Assembly: GCF_002632585.1 (NCBI RefSeq)
Contig: NZ_NIBV01000002.1
Coordinates: 4,919-68,918 of the forward strand
Source of the DNA: Xenorhabdus szentirmaii DSM 16338
GTDB lineage: Bacteria; Pseudomonadota; Gammaproteobacteria; Enterobacterales; Enterobacteriaceae
DNA length: 64,000 nt
Direction: 5' to 3'
Shown: positions 19,831-28,048 of the stretch, piece by piece
Layout: each line of letters starts with the position of its first letter
Numbering within the stretch: the first letter of the stretch is position 1
Notes under the pieces: generated by a model
Databases searched by the model: none
What the model was told of the DNA's origin: nothing
The model's input: only the letters and a program-made list of their open reading frames with translations
Program-made: the position numbers and the translations under genes

Positions 19831-20550
19831 ATGCCATCTAAAACTGTATTAGAAAGTGATGATTTGGATATTGGAGAAATTGAACTTCTCCATGTAAATA
19901 AAGTTGGTGAAAATTATTTGTGTTTCTTAAAGGGAATAAGTTATTATAATGACTATGACTTTCATTTCTTTAATAAAAATAAATGCTTAAATATAAAAAG
20001 AGTTGGCGGGTATGAATATCTTGCCTCCCTATTTGTTATTGATCAGGCAAAATTTATCGATAAAAATAATAATGTGATTATAATGGCATCCTCAGATTCT
20101 TGGGTGAATTGTAATTATGTTAATTTGTATTCCCAAATGGTTTCTTCATGGAATAGTTATGATAGTGTTTATCTAGATTGGGCTGATTTGTCCAGTAGAA
20201 AAAAGAAAGTATGGTTGGATCTTAGCGCTGATTGGAGTGATCTTAAGAAGAAAAATATTGAAAATGATATTGTTGTTGATTGCTCTCGCATTACTGATAT
20301 ACCAAGTTTATACTGTTGTTTAGGAGAGTCCATATTAGGAAAGAAAGGATATGTAGGTAGAAATCTAGACTCTCTTGAAGATTGTTTAATTGATATTAAA
20401 CACCAAGGTAAAAAAATAATTTTTAAAAACAGTAATCGGATTTTTACTATTTTTAATACAGCATTAAATAGAAAAAAATATCAAGATGATTATGTTTCTA
20501 TTATGGCGAATATATTTAAAAAATATGGATTTAAGGTTGAGTTTATGTGA
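19831..20550 (+). CDS. Barstar-domain immunity protein for the Rhs RNase tip
   Basis: 239 residues; ATG at 19831 preceded by AAGGAA. Residues 1 to about 140 are an unrecognised acidic, Trp/Tyr-rich domain. Residues about 147-239 resemble barstar: VVDCSRITDIPSLYCCLGE, then GYVGRNLDSLEDCL. This matches barstar's YYGENLDALWDCL, including both Asp residues that contact the barnase active site, and the domain ends in the expected beta strand (FKVEFM). The gene begins 31 bp after the effector stop. It is AT-rich compared with the Rhs core, as usual for exchangeable tip-immunity cassettes. The role as immunity protein is inferred from domain and position. Confidence 0.82.
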   Translation: MPSKTVLESDDLDIGEIELLHVNKVGENYLCFLKGISYYNDYDFHFFNKNKCLNIKRVGGYEYLASLFVIDQAKFIDKNNNVIIMASSDSWVNCNYVNLYSQMVSSWNSYDSVYLDWADLSSRKKKVWLDLSADWSDLKKKNIENDIVVDCSRITDIPSLYCCLGESILGKKGYVGRNLDSLEDCLIDIKHQGKKIIFKNSNRIFTIFNTALNRKKYQDDYVSIMANIFKKYGFKVEFM

Positions 20551-20694
20551 TTTTCATAGATAGGATCTTAAGAATTAAGCAGGGCGGGAGCATGAACGTT
20601 TCTTGAGCTTGAAATGTATGTTGAGTAACCATAATTAGGATGAAGATCACTCAATCTGGTCTTGTTAAAGTATCAATTAGTGTTTTATTTGCAC

Positions 20695-20934
20695 GATTAG
20701 TTCAAAAACCAGCCTTTCATGCTCTCACCCTGAGTCAGTTCCTATTAACAGAGTTAACTTATCAGATCCTTTACCTCCGCCTGCAACAGGAGGAACTTAT
20801 GGTAGTAATCTGAGTAAAAAGTTAAATTCAAAGCCTAAAACTCTGATGTTCCTAGAATTAAATTGCCTGAAACGGGTACTCCCAAAAGGCCTCAAATAGT
20901 AAGTAAAAATAAAAAAGCGGGTGGTAAGTGTTAA
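20695..20934 (+). pseudogene. Remnant of a displaced Rhs toxin tip
   Basis: A Pro/Gly-rich reading (VNLSDPLPPPATGGTYGSN...) is interrupted by a one-base frameshift near 20845. It then continues as DVPRIKLPETGTPKRPQ and ends NKKAGGKC-stop at 20932-20934. The stop overlaps the ATG of the next gene by one base (TAATG), as in tip-immunity pairs. Only the very end of the presumed toxin remains, and no enzymatic motif survives. Confidence 0.45.
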
Positions 20935-21425
20935 TGAATATGAAAGAATTACAAGATAGATGGATTGATAATCAACTAATAGGATTAGATATTATTTACC
21001 ATCATTCAGGTATTGTGAAAAACATAGATATTGATTTTATTAAAAATGATAAATTAATACATACCTTTCAGAAGGAATATAGTCTTTCATATGAAGGGGA
21101 AACGACATTAACTGAATTGTTTGGTAATTATGATGATCCTTGGTCAGAAATCCAAGTAAATAACAAAGTGTTATTGAACAATGACCAGATAGTGTTATGT
21201 GGTGAGGGGGAAATGGGAAATGAAGGTTTTATTGTAAAAACAGACACAAATAATAATATTAAATGGTTTTTATATTCAACAACATCAAACCCATTTGTGA
21301 ATATAAAACAAAAAGATAATATGGTTTATATTCAATCTACATCCAATTTTTATGCTGTTTTAAATTTATCCAATGATGATGTTTTTCTTCTTAATGAAGA
21401 TATTTTCACATTGAGAGAAGGCTAA
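20934..21425 (+). CDS. Unknown protein, probable orphan immunity protein
   Basis: 163 residues from ATG at 20934 (a second ATG at 20940 is also possible). Low-GC, acidic, mostly beta-strand-like sequence without signal peptide or membrane segment, with motifs such as GETTLTELFGNYDDPWSEI and EGEMGNEGFIVKTD. I do not recognise the family. Its position between two Rhs tips, overlapping the stop of a tip remnant, suggests immunity. Confidence 0.65.
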   Translation: MNMKELQDRWIDNQLIGLDIIYHHSGIVKNIDIDFIKNDKLIHTFQKEYSLSYEGETTLTELFGNYDDPWSEIQVNNKVLLNNDQIVLCGEGEMGNEGFIVKTDTNNNIKWFLYSTTSNPFVNIKQKDNMVYIQSTSNFYAVLNLSNDDVFLLNEDIFTLREG

Positions 21426-21434
21426 ATATAAAAA

Positions 21435-21464
21435 AGCTGGAAGAACCATGAGATCTTCCAGCTT
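21435..21464 (-). terminator. Hairpin at start of the orphan Rhs tip
   Basis: AGCTGGAAGA and TCTTCCAGCT form a perfect 10-bp stem around a 9-base loop. On the minus strand it is followed by a T-run, so it has terminator form in that direction. On the plus strand the loop contains the ATG of the orphan Rhs ORF (21448). It lies exactly at the edge of the 1.15-kb repeat. Confidence 0.6.
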
Positions 21465-23018
21465 GCGCTGGCTTTACTACGGCTCCGGTCATCTCAGTGC
21501 CATTCGCCATAATCAGCAGATGATCACCGAGTTTGAGCGGGACAATCTGCACCGCGAAACCAGCCGGACACAAGGTAAGTTGTTCCAGTTCCGCGAATAT
21601 GATCCGCTGGGGCGTCGAATCAGCCAATACAGCGTCAGGGATAAATCAGCTGCTATCGGAAAAGGCAAGCCGTGGCGTGCGTGGCATTACGACCAACAGG
21701 ATGATCTGTCCCTGATGGAAGACCATTACCGTGGCTGGGTGGAGTACCTGTATGACTCGGAAAGCCGGTTGAAAAAAGTCACCAGTGTGGACAGCTTTGA
21801 AGAAATGCTGTGGTATGACCGCGCGGATAATCTGCTTGAACGTCCGCAATCCATGATGGAAAAAGAGACGGAGCAGAAAAAATACCTGACTCCACAGGGT
21901 GACAGGCTGAGTCAGTGGAACCAATGGCGTTATGAACATGATGCCCACGGCAATGTTATCAGCCGTGGGACAAGCAGCAGTAATCGACAGGTTTACCGCT
22001 ACGATGGGGATAATCGCCTGACACTCGCTGAAGGCAACGGCATGAAAGCCATCTATCATTACGATGCCCTTGGACGGAGTATTCGTAAGGTGGTAACGAC
22101 ATGGCCGACAGGAACACCGCAACAGGAACAGACGGGTTTTGTCTGGCATGGATTGAAATTGTTGCAGGAACGCCATGCCAATACGGATAAAATCCAGACC
22201 TATTGTTACGAATCCCATGAAAGCTATACGCCGCTGGCCTGTATCGTTGCTAAAGGCTCTGTGCGTAATTATTTTTGGTATCACACGGATGTCAATGGTG
22301 CACCACTGGACGTCACGGATGAAGACGGCAAAATTGCGTGGTCGGGTAAATATGATGCCTTCGGTACCGTCAACAGCACTACAATGGCGTATTTTACTGA
22401 TAGAGAACGTTCATCACGGAACTTTGACCAGAACCTGCGTTATGCGGGGCAATATTTTGACAAAGAGACGGGGCTGCATTTTAATACTTATCGATATTAT
22501 GCCCCTGAGATTGGTAGGTTTATTACGCCAGATCCCATTGGGTTAAACGGTGGGTTAAATCTCTATACGTATGCACCGAATCCAATAGGTTGGATAGACC
22601 CTTGGGGTTTAGCTAAAGATAAAACCTATACTGTTACCCGAAATATGAATGCCATAGAAGCTGAGAAAACAAGAAAAGCCGGGGGCTTAGTTCCGGGCGA
22701 AACAAACGGGGTTCCTGATAGAAGAGCTAAATGGGTTAATATTGATGGTGCTAACTATGATAGAACAACGAATCCTAAGCCAACACACACAGCAACTCTT
22801 GAAGTTACAAAAGAGGGATATGATATGTGAATGGCAAAGATGTTGTTGAAGCTGGACAATAGTCTAAACAAACAGGAAAAATACTACATAAGCCAACAAA
22901 TGAGCCAGGTGCAAGAGGAATAGGCCGTGATTTGCTAGATAAGTTTAATAAAACGATAAAGAAAATAAGTGTAAATTCTATATCAACTTGTGGTGGCAAC
23001 AAAAAAAGAAGGAAATAA
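21448..23018 (+). pseudogene. Orphan Rhs core fragment with decayed toxin tip
   Basis: An intact 460-residue frame starts at ATG 21448 (MRSSSLRWLYYGSGHLS). It carries only the last approximately 380 residues of the Rhs core, through DPIGLNGGLNLYTYAPNP and WIDPWGLAK, followed by a different tip (TYTVTRNMNAIEAEKTRKAGGLVPG...). The frame stops at 22830. A coherent continuation exists in another frame (NGKDVVEAGQ, then a TAG near 22858, then GARGIGRDLLDKFNKTIKKISVNS and GGNKKRRK) to a stop at 23016-23018. At least one frameshift and one stop therefore disable the tip. No PAAR, no N-terminus. This is a displaced 'orphan rhs-CT' module. Confidence 0.85.
21464..22613 (+). repeat. Rhs core 3' segment, copy 2 of a 1.15-kb direct repeat
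   Basis: This is the partner of 18331-19480 in the same orientation. Recombination between the copies would delete the barnase tip, its immunity gene and the intermediate module, and fuse the second tip to the full effector in frame. Confidence 0.9.
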
Positions 23019-23020
23019 AA

Positions 23021-24091
23021 ATGGAGTTAGCACCATTTTTTCATCAATACATAGATTTTAAATGTAGCAAATCCCCTGTTTCTCGAGAAATTGATAAATT
23101 TGTATATTATCAATGTGAAGATGGTGGAGCTGAACTTTTTTTTATTGAAAGTGATGATATCGTATTTCCGGAATGGAATTATCACTTATTCCCAGAAGAC
23201 CCACATTACTATAAAGAGTGTAATTGGAAGCCTATATTATTTGATAGATTTGAAGGGGTGAACTTATATGATGAACAGGTTTTTTTATATCTGCTGTTCA
23301 CTGTAAATAGTATCACATCTATTAGTAAAATAAATAAAAATAATATGGCTAGGGATTTTGTAAAAAATTATTCATTTTTACAGCTTTCTAGAATAAACGA
23401 TTTTTTATCTATATCGAAAAGAGATAAAAACAAATTAAGAAATTTATTTCTCCATTCTTTTTTATATTCACATCCTGTTAACCACGAAACTTTATATGCA
23501 TTTTCCATTAGAGATGGTGATGTTTTTCATATTAAAAGCGGAGTCTTGGCTAAGGATTATTTTAACTCGTATTATGATTTCTTTGTTGAGCACTATGATG
23601 AATATAAGAATAAAATACCAATTACAATTGATGAGGTAATTAGTTGTAAAAAATTGACATCCTTATTATTGGATAATATTGAAGGGAAATCCAATGGTCT
23701 TAAATTCCCAAGAGAAAATATTGAAGATGGATTAATTGAGGCTGTTAATAATTTTCATGTCCTTATTGATGTTTACAATAAGGATAAAGAAAAGTTTTAT
23801 GAGAAACTAAAAAATAGTTTATTGGGTAGTAATAGAGAAAATATCTTTGTTGAGTTTTTGTTACAAAATTATGTTTGCTATATTCTTTATTTTGATATGG
23901 ATGAGATTAATAACTTTGTGGAATGTTTTTCAAAGGAACGCGAGCTTTGTGGTTTTTTAATAAATAAAATTTTTTATAATCCTATTTTTATAAAGAAAAT
24001 ACTAATCGCTCAAAAAAAGAACTTATCTTCATATGACCGAGTAATTTGTTTTTTAGATGAGGAAACAATTAGTATGTATAACCATACTTGA
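23021..24091 (+). CDS. Unknown protein, probable immunity protein of the orphan Rhs tip
   Basis: 356 residues from ATG 23021, 2 bp after the end of the decayed tip; the longer frame from 22988 would overlap the tip. AT-rich, mostly helical, soluble and acidic. Recognisable segments are NYSFLQLSRIND, HSFLYSHPVNHETLYAFS and LQNYVCYILYFDMDEI. All three recur in a truncated copy at 33767-34612, so it belongs to a small local family. No known family is recognised. The immunity role is inferred from its place after an rhs-CT. Confidence 0.75.
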   Translation: MELAPFFHQYIDFKCSKSPVSREIDKFVYYQCEDGGAELFFIESDDIVFPEWNYHLFPEDPHYYKECNWKPILFDRFEGVNLYDEQVFLYLLFTVNSITSISKINKNNMARDFVKNYSFLQLSRINDFLSISKRDKNKLRNLFLHSFLYSHPVNHETLYAFSIRDGDVFHIKSGVLAKDYFNSYYDFFVEHYDEYKNKIPITIDEVISCKKLTSLLLDNIEGKSNGLKFPRENIEDGLIEAVNNFHVLIDVYNKDKEKFYEKLKNSLLGSNRENIFVEFLLQNYVCYILYFDMDEINNFVECFSKERELCGFLINKIFYNPIFIKKILIAQKKNLSSYDRVICFLDEETISMYNHT

Positions 24092-25014
24092 ATTTTTATT
24101 TAGCCTTTATTTATAGCGAACCATTATATTTCCATGTTGAAAATATGGGTCGCTATAAATTTTATCAAAAATAACCTCTTATACATTTCTATAAATAAAA
24201 ATTATTCTTGTCGAAATTCTAAAAATTCGTTAATCTGAACCGACTCACTCACCATCACATGATGGTACATAGCTGTAACAGCTATAAAACTCTCGTAGCC
24301 TGAAAGAGAGAGCAAGTATTGCGGTACGTCTGCGCACCTTTGGAAGCAGATATTGTCAGACATAAACCCCTTGTCTAACAATGAAGGTTTTTTAAACTAA
24401 AAAATACCTCAAAAGGTGTTTTTAAACTGTTACCTAAGCGCATTGAACACTGAATCATGCACTTCACGTCATACCATAAAATTATTCTCATACACCACAT
24501 TCATACTTCTACGATCTCTGTTTGAAATATTCAGCAGATAACTTTTCTGCATCCAAATAATTAATGCATAACTATCGTTTGACACTGCACCTTGCGGCGT
24601 TTGCTGTGCCTGCTGGCATTTCAACGTTCGCACGATTGTTGCTAACTGTTCGCGGATTTAAGGCGTCACTTTTTGTCGGTTTACCGCTGAAAGTGACGCC
24701 GCAGCAAAAGAATAATCTGACAATGATAGGCTCACGCCTACTTAACCACACAGTGAATCTGACACTGCATTTTATAGATTGAAAAATCATCAAAAGGAAA
24801 ACCTGACGATATCGAGGCTGGAACTTTGCCAGTGGGGATGACCTGTTAATACAGGCGGCAGTACCGCGTACTCAACCGATACCCCGCAATACCTCAACAC
24901 GCGTTCACTCTGGCGCACAGATATTCGTCAGGGGGTAAAGCCGGTATTTCCTGCTTTGTCCGTACTGTCGCGCGCCAGAGATCGCATGTAGAAAGGTTGA
25001 GTAAGGAGAAATCG
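24092..25014. other. Non-coding, palindrome-rich region
   Basis: No convincing gene. It begins with an imperfect hairpin (TTTATAGCGA 24110-24119 with TCGCTATAAA 24150-24159), a plausible terminator for the preceding gene. Further short palindromes lie at about 24252-24290 (CCATCA/TGATGG, TAGCT/AGCTA). A 9-bp pairing, CTCTGGCGC (24908-24916) with GCGCCAGAG (24972-24980), lies in the leader of the recombinase gene. The 72/73-residue frames at 24564-24793 overlap each other on opposite strands and match nothing I know. Confidence 0.6.
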
Positions 25015-25890
25015 ATGAGTCGATTGATTAAGGAATTAAAGTTTTTTGCCCGACAGGGCGGTGGCAGCCATAAAACCTGTCATGACCGCATTCGGATCGC
25101 GGGGCGTTTGGGCGCGTTGTTATTAAGTCTGAATATTCAGGTTAAAAGCCTCAGCCATTTAAAAACCAAGCATGTAGAGCACTACGTTGATGCCCGTTTA
25201 TCGCAGGGTGTTGCTAAACGAACAGTGCAAAATGAAATGGCTGCGCTGCGTAACATCTTCCGTATGGCAGGCAGGGAGAAACTGGAAACGTCTCCGCGTT
25301 TGAGTAATCAGGAATTGGGATTAAGTAAAGCCAGCCGCGCAGGAACAAAACAGGCGATCCCTGATGCCACGTTTGAGGTTGTTTACCAGAAAGCCCTTGA
25401 ACGAGACGCCGGATTTGCAGCCACACTGAAGCTTGCCCGTTTGATGGGGCTGCGTTCTCAGGAAGCTGTGCAGTGTAGTGCTTCATTGAAAAGCTGGCGA
25501 AAACAATTAGAACAACCTGAGCCAAAATTGCATGTTGTTTTTGGTACAAAAGGCGGCCGACCAAGGCAAACCCGTGTATTGGATATTGTGGCGGTGAAAG
25601 AGGCTGTAGAACAGGCCATTGCAGTGGCTGAGCAGAGAGGTGGCAGATTGATTGATAAGCCAGATCTCAGGCAGGCCATGAACTACTGGCGAACTCATAC
25701 CACAAAAATTGGTTTAAAAGGTTGCCATTCTCCTCATAGTTTGCGCTATGCGTGGGCGCAGGATGCATTGAGTTTTTACCGGCAGAATGGCTTTAGTCAT
25801 CAGGAAGCACGAGCATTGGTTTCAATGGATTTGGGACACGGTGACGGACGCGGGCGTTATGTTGAACGGGTTTATAGTCGTTCAACTTAG
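25015..25890 (+). CDS. Tyrosine recombinase ('integrase domain-containing protein')
   Basis: 291 residues from ATG 25015 with AAGGAG about 10 bp upstream; the longer frame from a TTG would begin inside that site. The N-terminal SAM-like core-binding region (residues 1-95) includes VEHYVDARLSQGVAKRTVQNEMAALRNIF. The catalytic domain has Arg (MGLRSQEA), HxxR (HSLRYAWAQ), His (DLGHGDGRGR) and Tyr (YVERVY), so all key residues are present. It is a different subfamily from the P4-type integrase at the left end. It could provide recombination for the satellite or belong to an internal element. Confidence 0.85.
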   Translation: MSRLIKELKFFARQGGGSHKTCHDRIRIAGRLGALLLSLNIQVKSLSHLKTKHVEHYVDARLSQGVAKRTVQNEMAALRNIFRMAGREKLETSPRLSNQELGLSKASRAGTKQAIPDATFEVVYQKALERDAGFAATLKLARLMGLRSQEAVQCSASLKSWRKQLEQPEPKLHVVFGTKGGRPRQTRVLDIVAVKEAVEQAIAVAEQRGGRLIDKPDLRQAMNYWRTHTTKIGLKGCHSPHSLRYAWAQDALSFYRQNGFSHQEARALVSMDLGHGDGRGRYVERVYSRST

Positions 25891-25937
25891 CAGTTCAGTT
25901 ATTGAGATAGATAAAACAATCAGTTAAAGTAACCCCG

Positions 25938-26107
25938 CCATTGGCACAATCCAATGGTAAGGTTTAGCAGCCTTGAAGAGTAACCCCGCTGGTAGGAATT
26001 TCTACCAGTGGTGCTTGCTATCACCCTTTCAATGGTGATTCAGGTAGGGGAGGCTTCGGCCTCGCCGGTTGGTTACTCCCGGTCTGCTAACCCTGCCTTG
26101 AATCACC
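25938..26107 (+). ncRNA. Candidate structured RNA with multibranch junction
   Basis: Complementary segments nest. GGTTTAGCAG (25961-25970) pairs with CTGCTAACC (26084-26092, one bulge). Inside it, GAGTAACC (25978-25985) pairs with GGTTACTC (26071-26078). Inside that are three hairpins: CTGGTAG/CTACCAG (25989-26008), ATCACC/GGTGAT (26020-26039) and GAGGC-TTCG-GCCTC (26050-26063). A separate hairpin CCATTGG/CCAATGG precedes it (25938-25957). GGTGATTCAGG (26034-26044) can instead pair with CCTTGAATCACC (26096-26107), a possible switch. It lies between the recombinase and the regulator gene. No known RNA family is recognised. Confidence 0.6.
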
Positions 26108-26144
26108 ACCATCAATAATTAATTAATGGAAAGGGGTAGCAGGA

Positions 26145-26411
26145 ATGATTGATCTTAAAAAGGACTGGCATCAGGCTGATATTATTGCTGCATTACGTAA
26201 GCGTGGTACTACTTTAGCATCAGTCTCCCGTGAAGCGGGATTAAGTTCTTCAACATTAGCTAATACTCTCAGCAGGCCTTGGCCGAAAGGTGAATGGATT
26301 ATTGCAAATTATCTCGGAATACACCCTTCAGAAATCTGGCCTAGCCGTTATTTTGATCCTCACACTGGAGACTTGTTAGAAAGGAAAGTTCGCAAAGTAT
26401 CTACAGAATAG
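26145..26411 (+). CDS. Ner/Nlp-family DNA-binding regulator
   Basis: 88 residues. WHQADIIAALRKRGTTLASVSREAGLSSSTLANTLSRPWPKGEWIIANYLGIHPSEIWPSRY is the classic Mu Ner / Nlp (SfsB) winged-helix or lambda-repressor-like domain, including the IHPxxIWPSRY signature. It is probably a repressor or regulator of the mobile element. GCAGGA lies just before the ATG. An imperfect stem (26429-26440 with 26464-26475) follows the gene and may terminate it. Confidence 0.9.
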   Translation: MIDLKKDWHQADIIAALRKRGTTLASVSREAGLSSSTLANTLSRPWPKGEWIIANYLGIHPSEIWPSRYFDPHTGDLLERKVRKVSTE

Positions 26412-26527
26412 TTTATGTTTATCAAATAGCCATGAGCATAAAAATATTTACAGTTATTAACTGTATACTCATGGCAATTTATTTTCACTAATTGTTTTCA
26501 AAAAAGTAAATCATCAAGGAGCATATT

Positions 26528-27022
26528 TTGAAACGCTGTCAGAGATCACCAGCATTCTCAGAAATAAAACGAGGAATAAAACGTTACGCTAGAGATATGA
26601 ATCGATGGTGGGAAAAATTACAACATTCTTCTATTGCAGAATGGTCATTATTAGCTGGCATAGGATGTTGGGGAATCCCCAATAAAAGAGCTCAAATAAT
26701 TGCTTTCATACTTAGTTTGATGTTCTTTTTTGGTAAACTTGCTTCTATTAATCATAAATCTAGTTTTTCTAAAACTGAAAAAAACATAAAGAAAAAAATA
26801 ATGAATTCATATCTATCCGATTACGAAAGAGGTGTTCTATTTAAAAAGTTAGATGATGTGAGACGATTTAGAAGCATTTGGAATTCATGGTATGTTTTTA
26901 AACGGAACTGGAAATTTTTATCAGGGTGTATTTTTCTTGCGGTGTCATTTGTTTTCAATTTATTTGATTCGTTTGAATTTGAAAATATTTTATATAAGCC
27001 CATTTTAAATTATTATATTTAA
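26528..27022 (+). CDS. Unknown membrane protein
   Basis: 164 residues starting with TTG at 26528, with AAGGAG 7 bp upstream. Basic N-terminus (KRCQRSPAFSEIKRGIKRYARDMNRWW). Two hydrophobic segments, at about 55-74 (IIAFILSLMFFFGKLASI) and about 132-146 (FLSGCIFLAVSFVFNLF), probably span the membrane, with a charged region between. No family recognised. AT-rich cargo gene near the right end of the element. Confidence 0.6.
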   Translation: MKRCQRSPAFSEIKRGIKRYARDMNRWWEKLQHSSIAEWSLLAGIGCWGIPNKRAQIIAFILSLMFFFGKLASINHKSSFSKTEKNIKKKIMNSYLSDYERGVLFKKLDDVRRFRSIWNSWYVFKRNWKFLSGCIFLAVSFVFNLFDSFEFENILYKPILNYYI

Positions 27023-27092
27023 TTTGTTACGCTTATTAATTAAACACAAGGTTGGTTTTTTATGTTCATTATAAAATATATTTGGTTATGAA

Positions 27093-27422
27093 ATGAGAAA
27101 TTATTTTTACTTTAATTTAGATCTTTTATCCAAAGAATTAGATGTTCTCTATACTAAAGAACACTTAGATGAAAATAATTACTACTTTAAAAATAAAGAA
27201 ATTAAAACTAGAATTGTACATTTGATTGTGGAGGCTAAAAATTCCAGAGAAATTGAATTTATTGATAAAGCATTGCTATTTCTTTTTGAAAATACAGGTT
27301 GTCATGAGGATCTTAAAGTTTTAAATGAAATAAATAAACCATTGTTTGAGGCTAAAATCCTTAATGATGAATCTTTAGATAAATATTTGGTTGAGTATTC
27401 ACCGTTATCTCGGTGGCTGTAA
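27093..27422 (+). CDS. Unknown small acidic protein
   Basis: 109 residues, very AT-rich, helical and acidic, without signal peptide, membrane segment or recognised motif (LDLLSKELDVLYTKEHLDENNYYFKNKEIKTR...). No good ribosome binding site is seen at ATG 27093. It lies between the membrane protein and the probable right end of the satellite. Confidence 0.5.
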   Translation: MRNYFYFNLDLLSKELDVLYTKEHLDENNYYFKNKEIKTRIVHLIVEAKNSREIEFIDKALLFLFENTGCHEDLKVLNEINKPLFEAKILNDESLDKYLVEYSPLSRWL

Positions 27423-27601
27423 TTTGGTCATAATGAAATTTAGTTGAGTTACTATTTTAATAAAATAAGAGATAGATAGTATTGAAACTATTATTTCATT
27501 TTTGACAATATTGGTTTTATTGATGATATTTTTGCAATGAAAACTCTACTGTCAGCTGTACCAACCAGATAGAAATCAGGCAAACAGAGACAAAATAATA
27601 T

Positions 27602-27692
27602 GGGGGTATTATAGGGGGTATGGTAGATAATTGAACTAAATAAAATCATTTAAAAACAATAGATTAATTTCTAATATTGAATCCTGTAGGTC
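27602..27692. other. Probable right end of the satellite (att remnant and arm sites)
   Basis: GGGGGTAT occurs at 27602-27609 and 27614-27621, matching the doublet near 10115. GAATCCTGTAGG at 27680-27691 repeats 12 bases of the tRNA-Arg T-arm/acceptor segment at 9980-9991. The match ends after AGG, so a short or degenerate att is assumed. Confidence 0.5.
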
Positions 27693-27804
27693 TGATAATT
27701 GGTTGGTTAGTGGGTTTTGCAAATGAAGCCGGTATTGTTGTCGTCAAGGCCGTCGTAATCGCGAGTGTAATAGCAAAGTGGGAAACTTTAAAAATATTTT
27801 TCAT
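27664..27804 (-). pseudogene. Signal-peptide stump of a secreted protein, probably truncated
   Basis: ATG at 27804 with AGGAG upstream begins a 46-codon frame: MKNIFKVSHFAITLAITTALTTTIPASFA, a good Sec signal peptide with ASFA cleavage, then AKPTNQPIIRPTGFNIRN and stop. The codons after the signal peptide run into the presumed att sequence, so the mature part was probably cut off by island insertion. The region left of it up to 27422 and right of it to 28048 holds no other gene that I can support. Confidence 0.55.
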
Positions 27805-28048
27805 CGAATACTCCTGATAAATTAGAAAACAATACAATTCTAATAATTACTAAATGACATTTATACAGAGAATTCCAATGGCGCTATATTGTGTTTCAAA
27901 CTACATTTTTATTGAGTTATCTGCAAATAAAAAAATATAATTATTTATATAATGGCGTGTTTAATAAATTAGCCTTTAAAATGTATTCTTTTGAAGATCT
28001 TTATTATTGGTAAAAATCTTCTCTATCTGACTATAAAAAATAGGGCTT

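Larger units (their letters stand above)
9953..27692 (+). mobile_element. P4-like integrative satellite carrying Rhs effector cargo
   Basis: The left end is the tRNA-Arg fragment. Then come a P4-type integrase, alpA, P4 alpha primase/helicase, an iteron origin, the Rhs cargo, a further recombinase and an Ner/Nlp-like regulator. A probable right end is at 27680-27691, where GAATCCTGTAGG repeats 12 bases of the tRNA fragment. GGGGGTAT-type sites occur at both ends: 10115-10122, 10127-10134 (one mismatch) and, inverted, about 10155-10162 on the left; 27602-27609 and 27614-27621 on the right. These look like integrase arm sites. The exact right boundary is an inference. Confidence 0.7.

Noticed and set aside
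24564-24793. Small ORFs of 72-73 residues on both strands
   Set aside because: They overlap completely on opposite strands, have no convincing ribosome binding sites and no recognisable family.
24240-26110. Retron or group II intron in the structured non-coding DNA
   Set aside because: No reverse transcriptase is encoded anywhere in the window; the nearby enzyme is a tyrosine recombinase.
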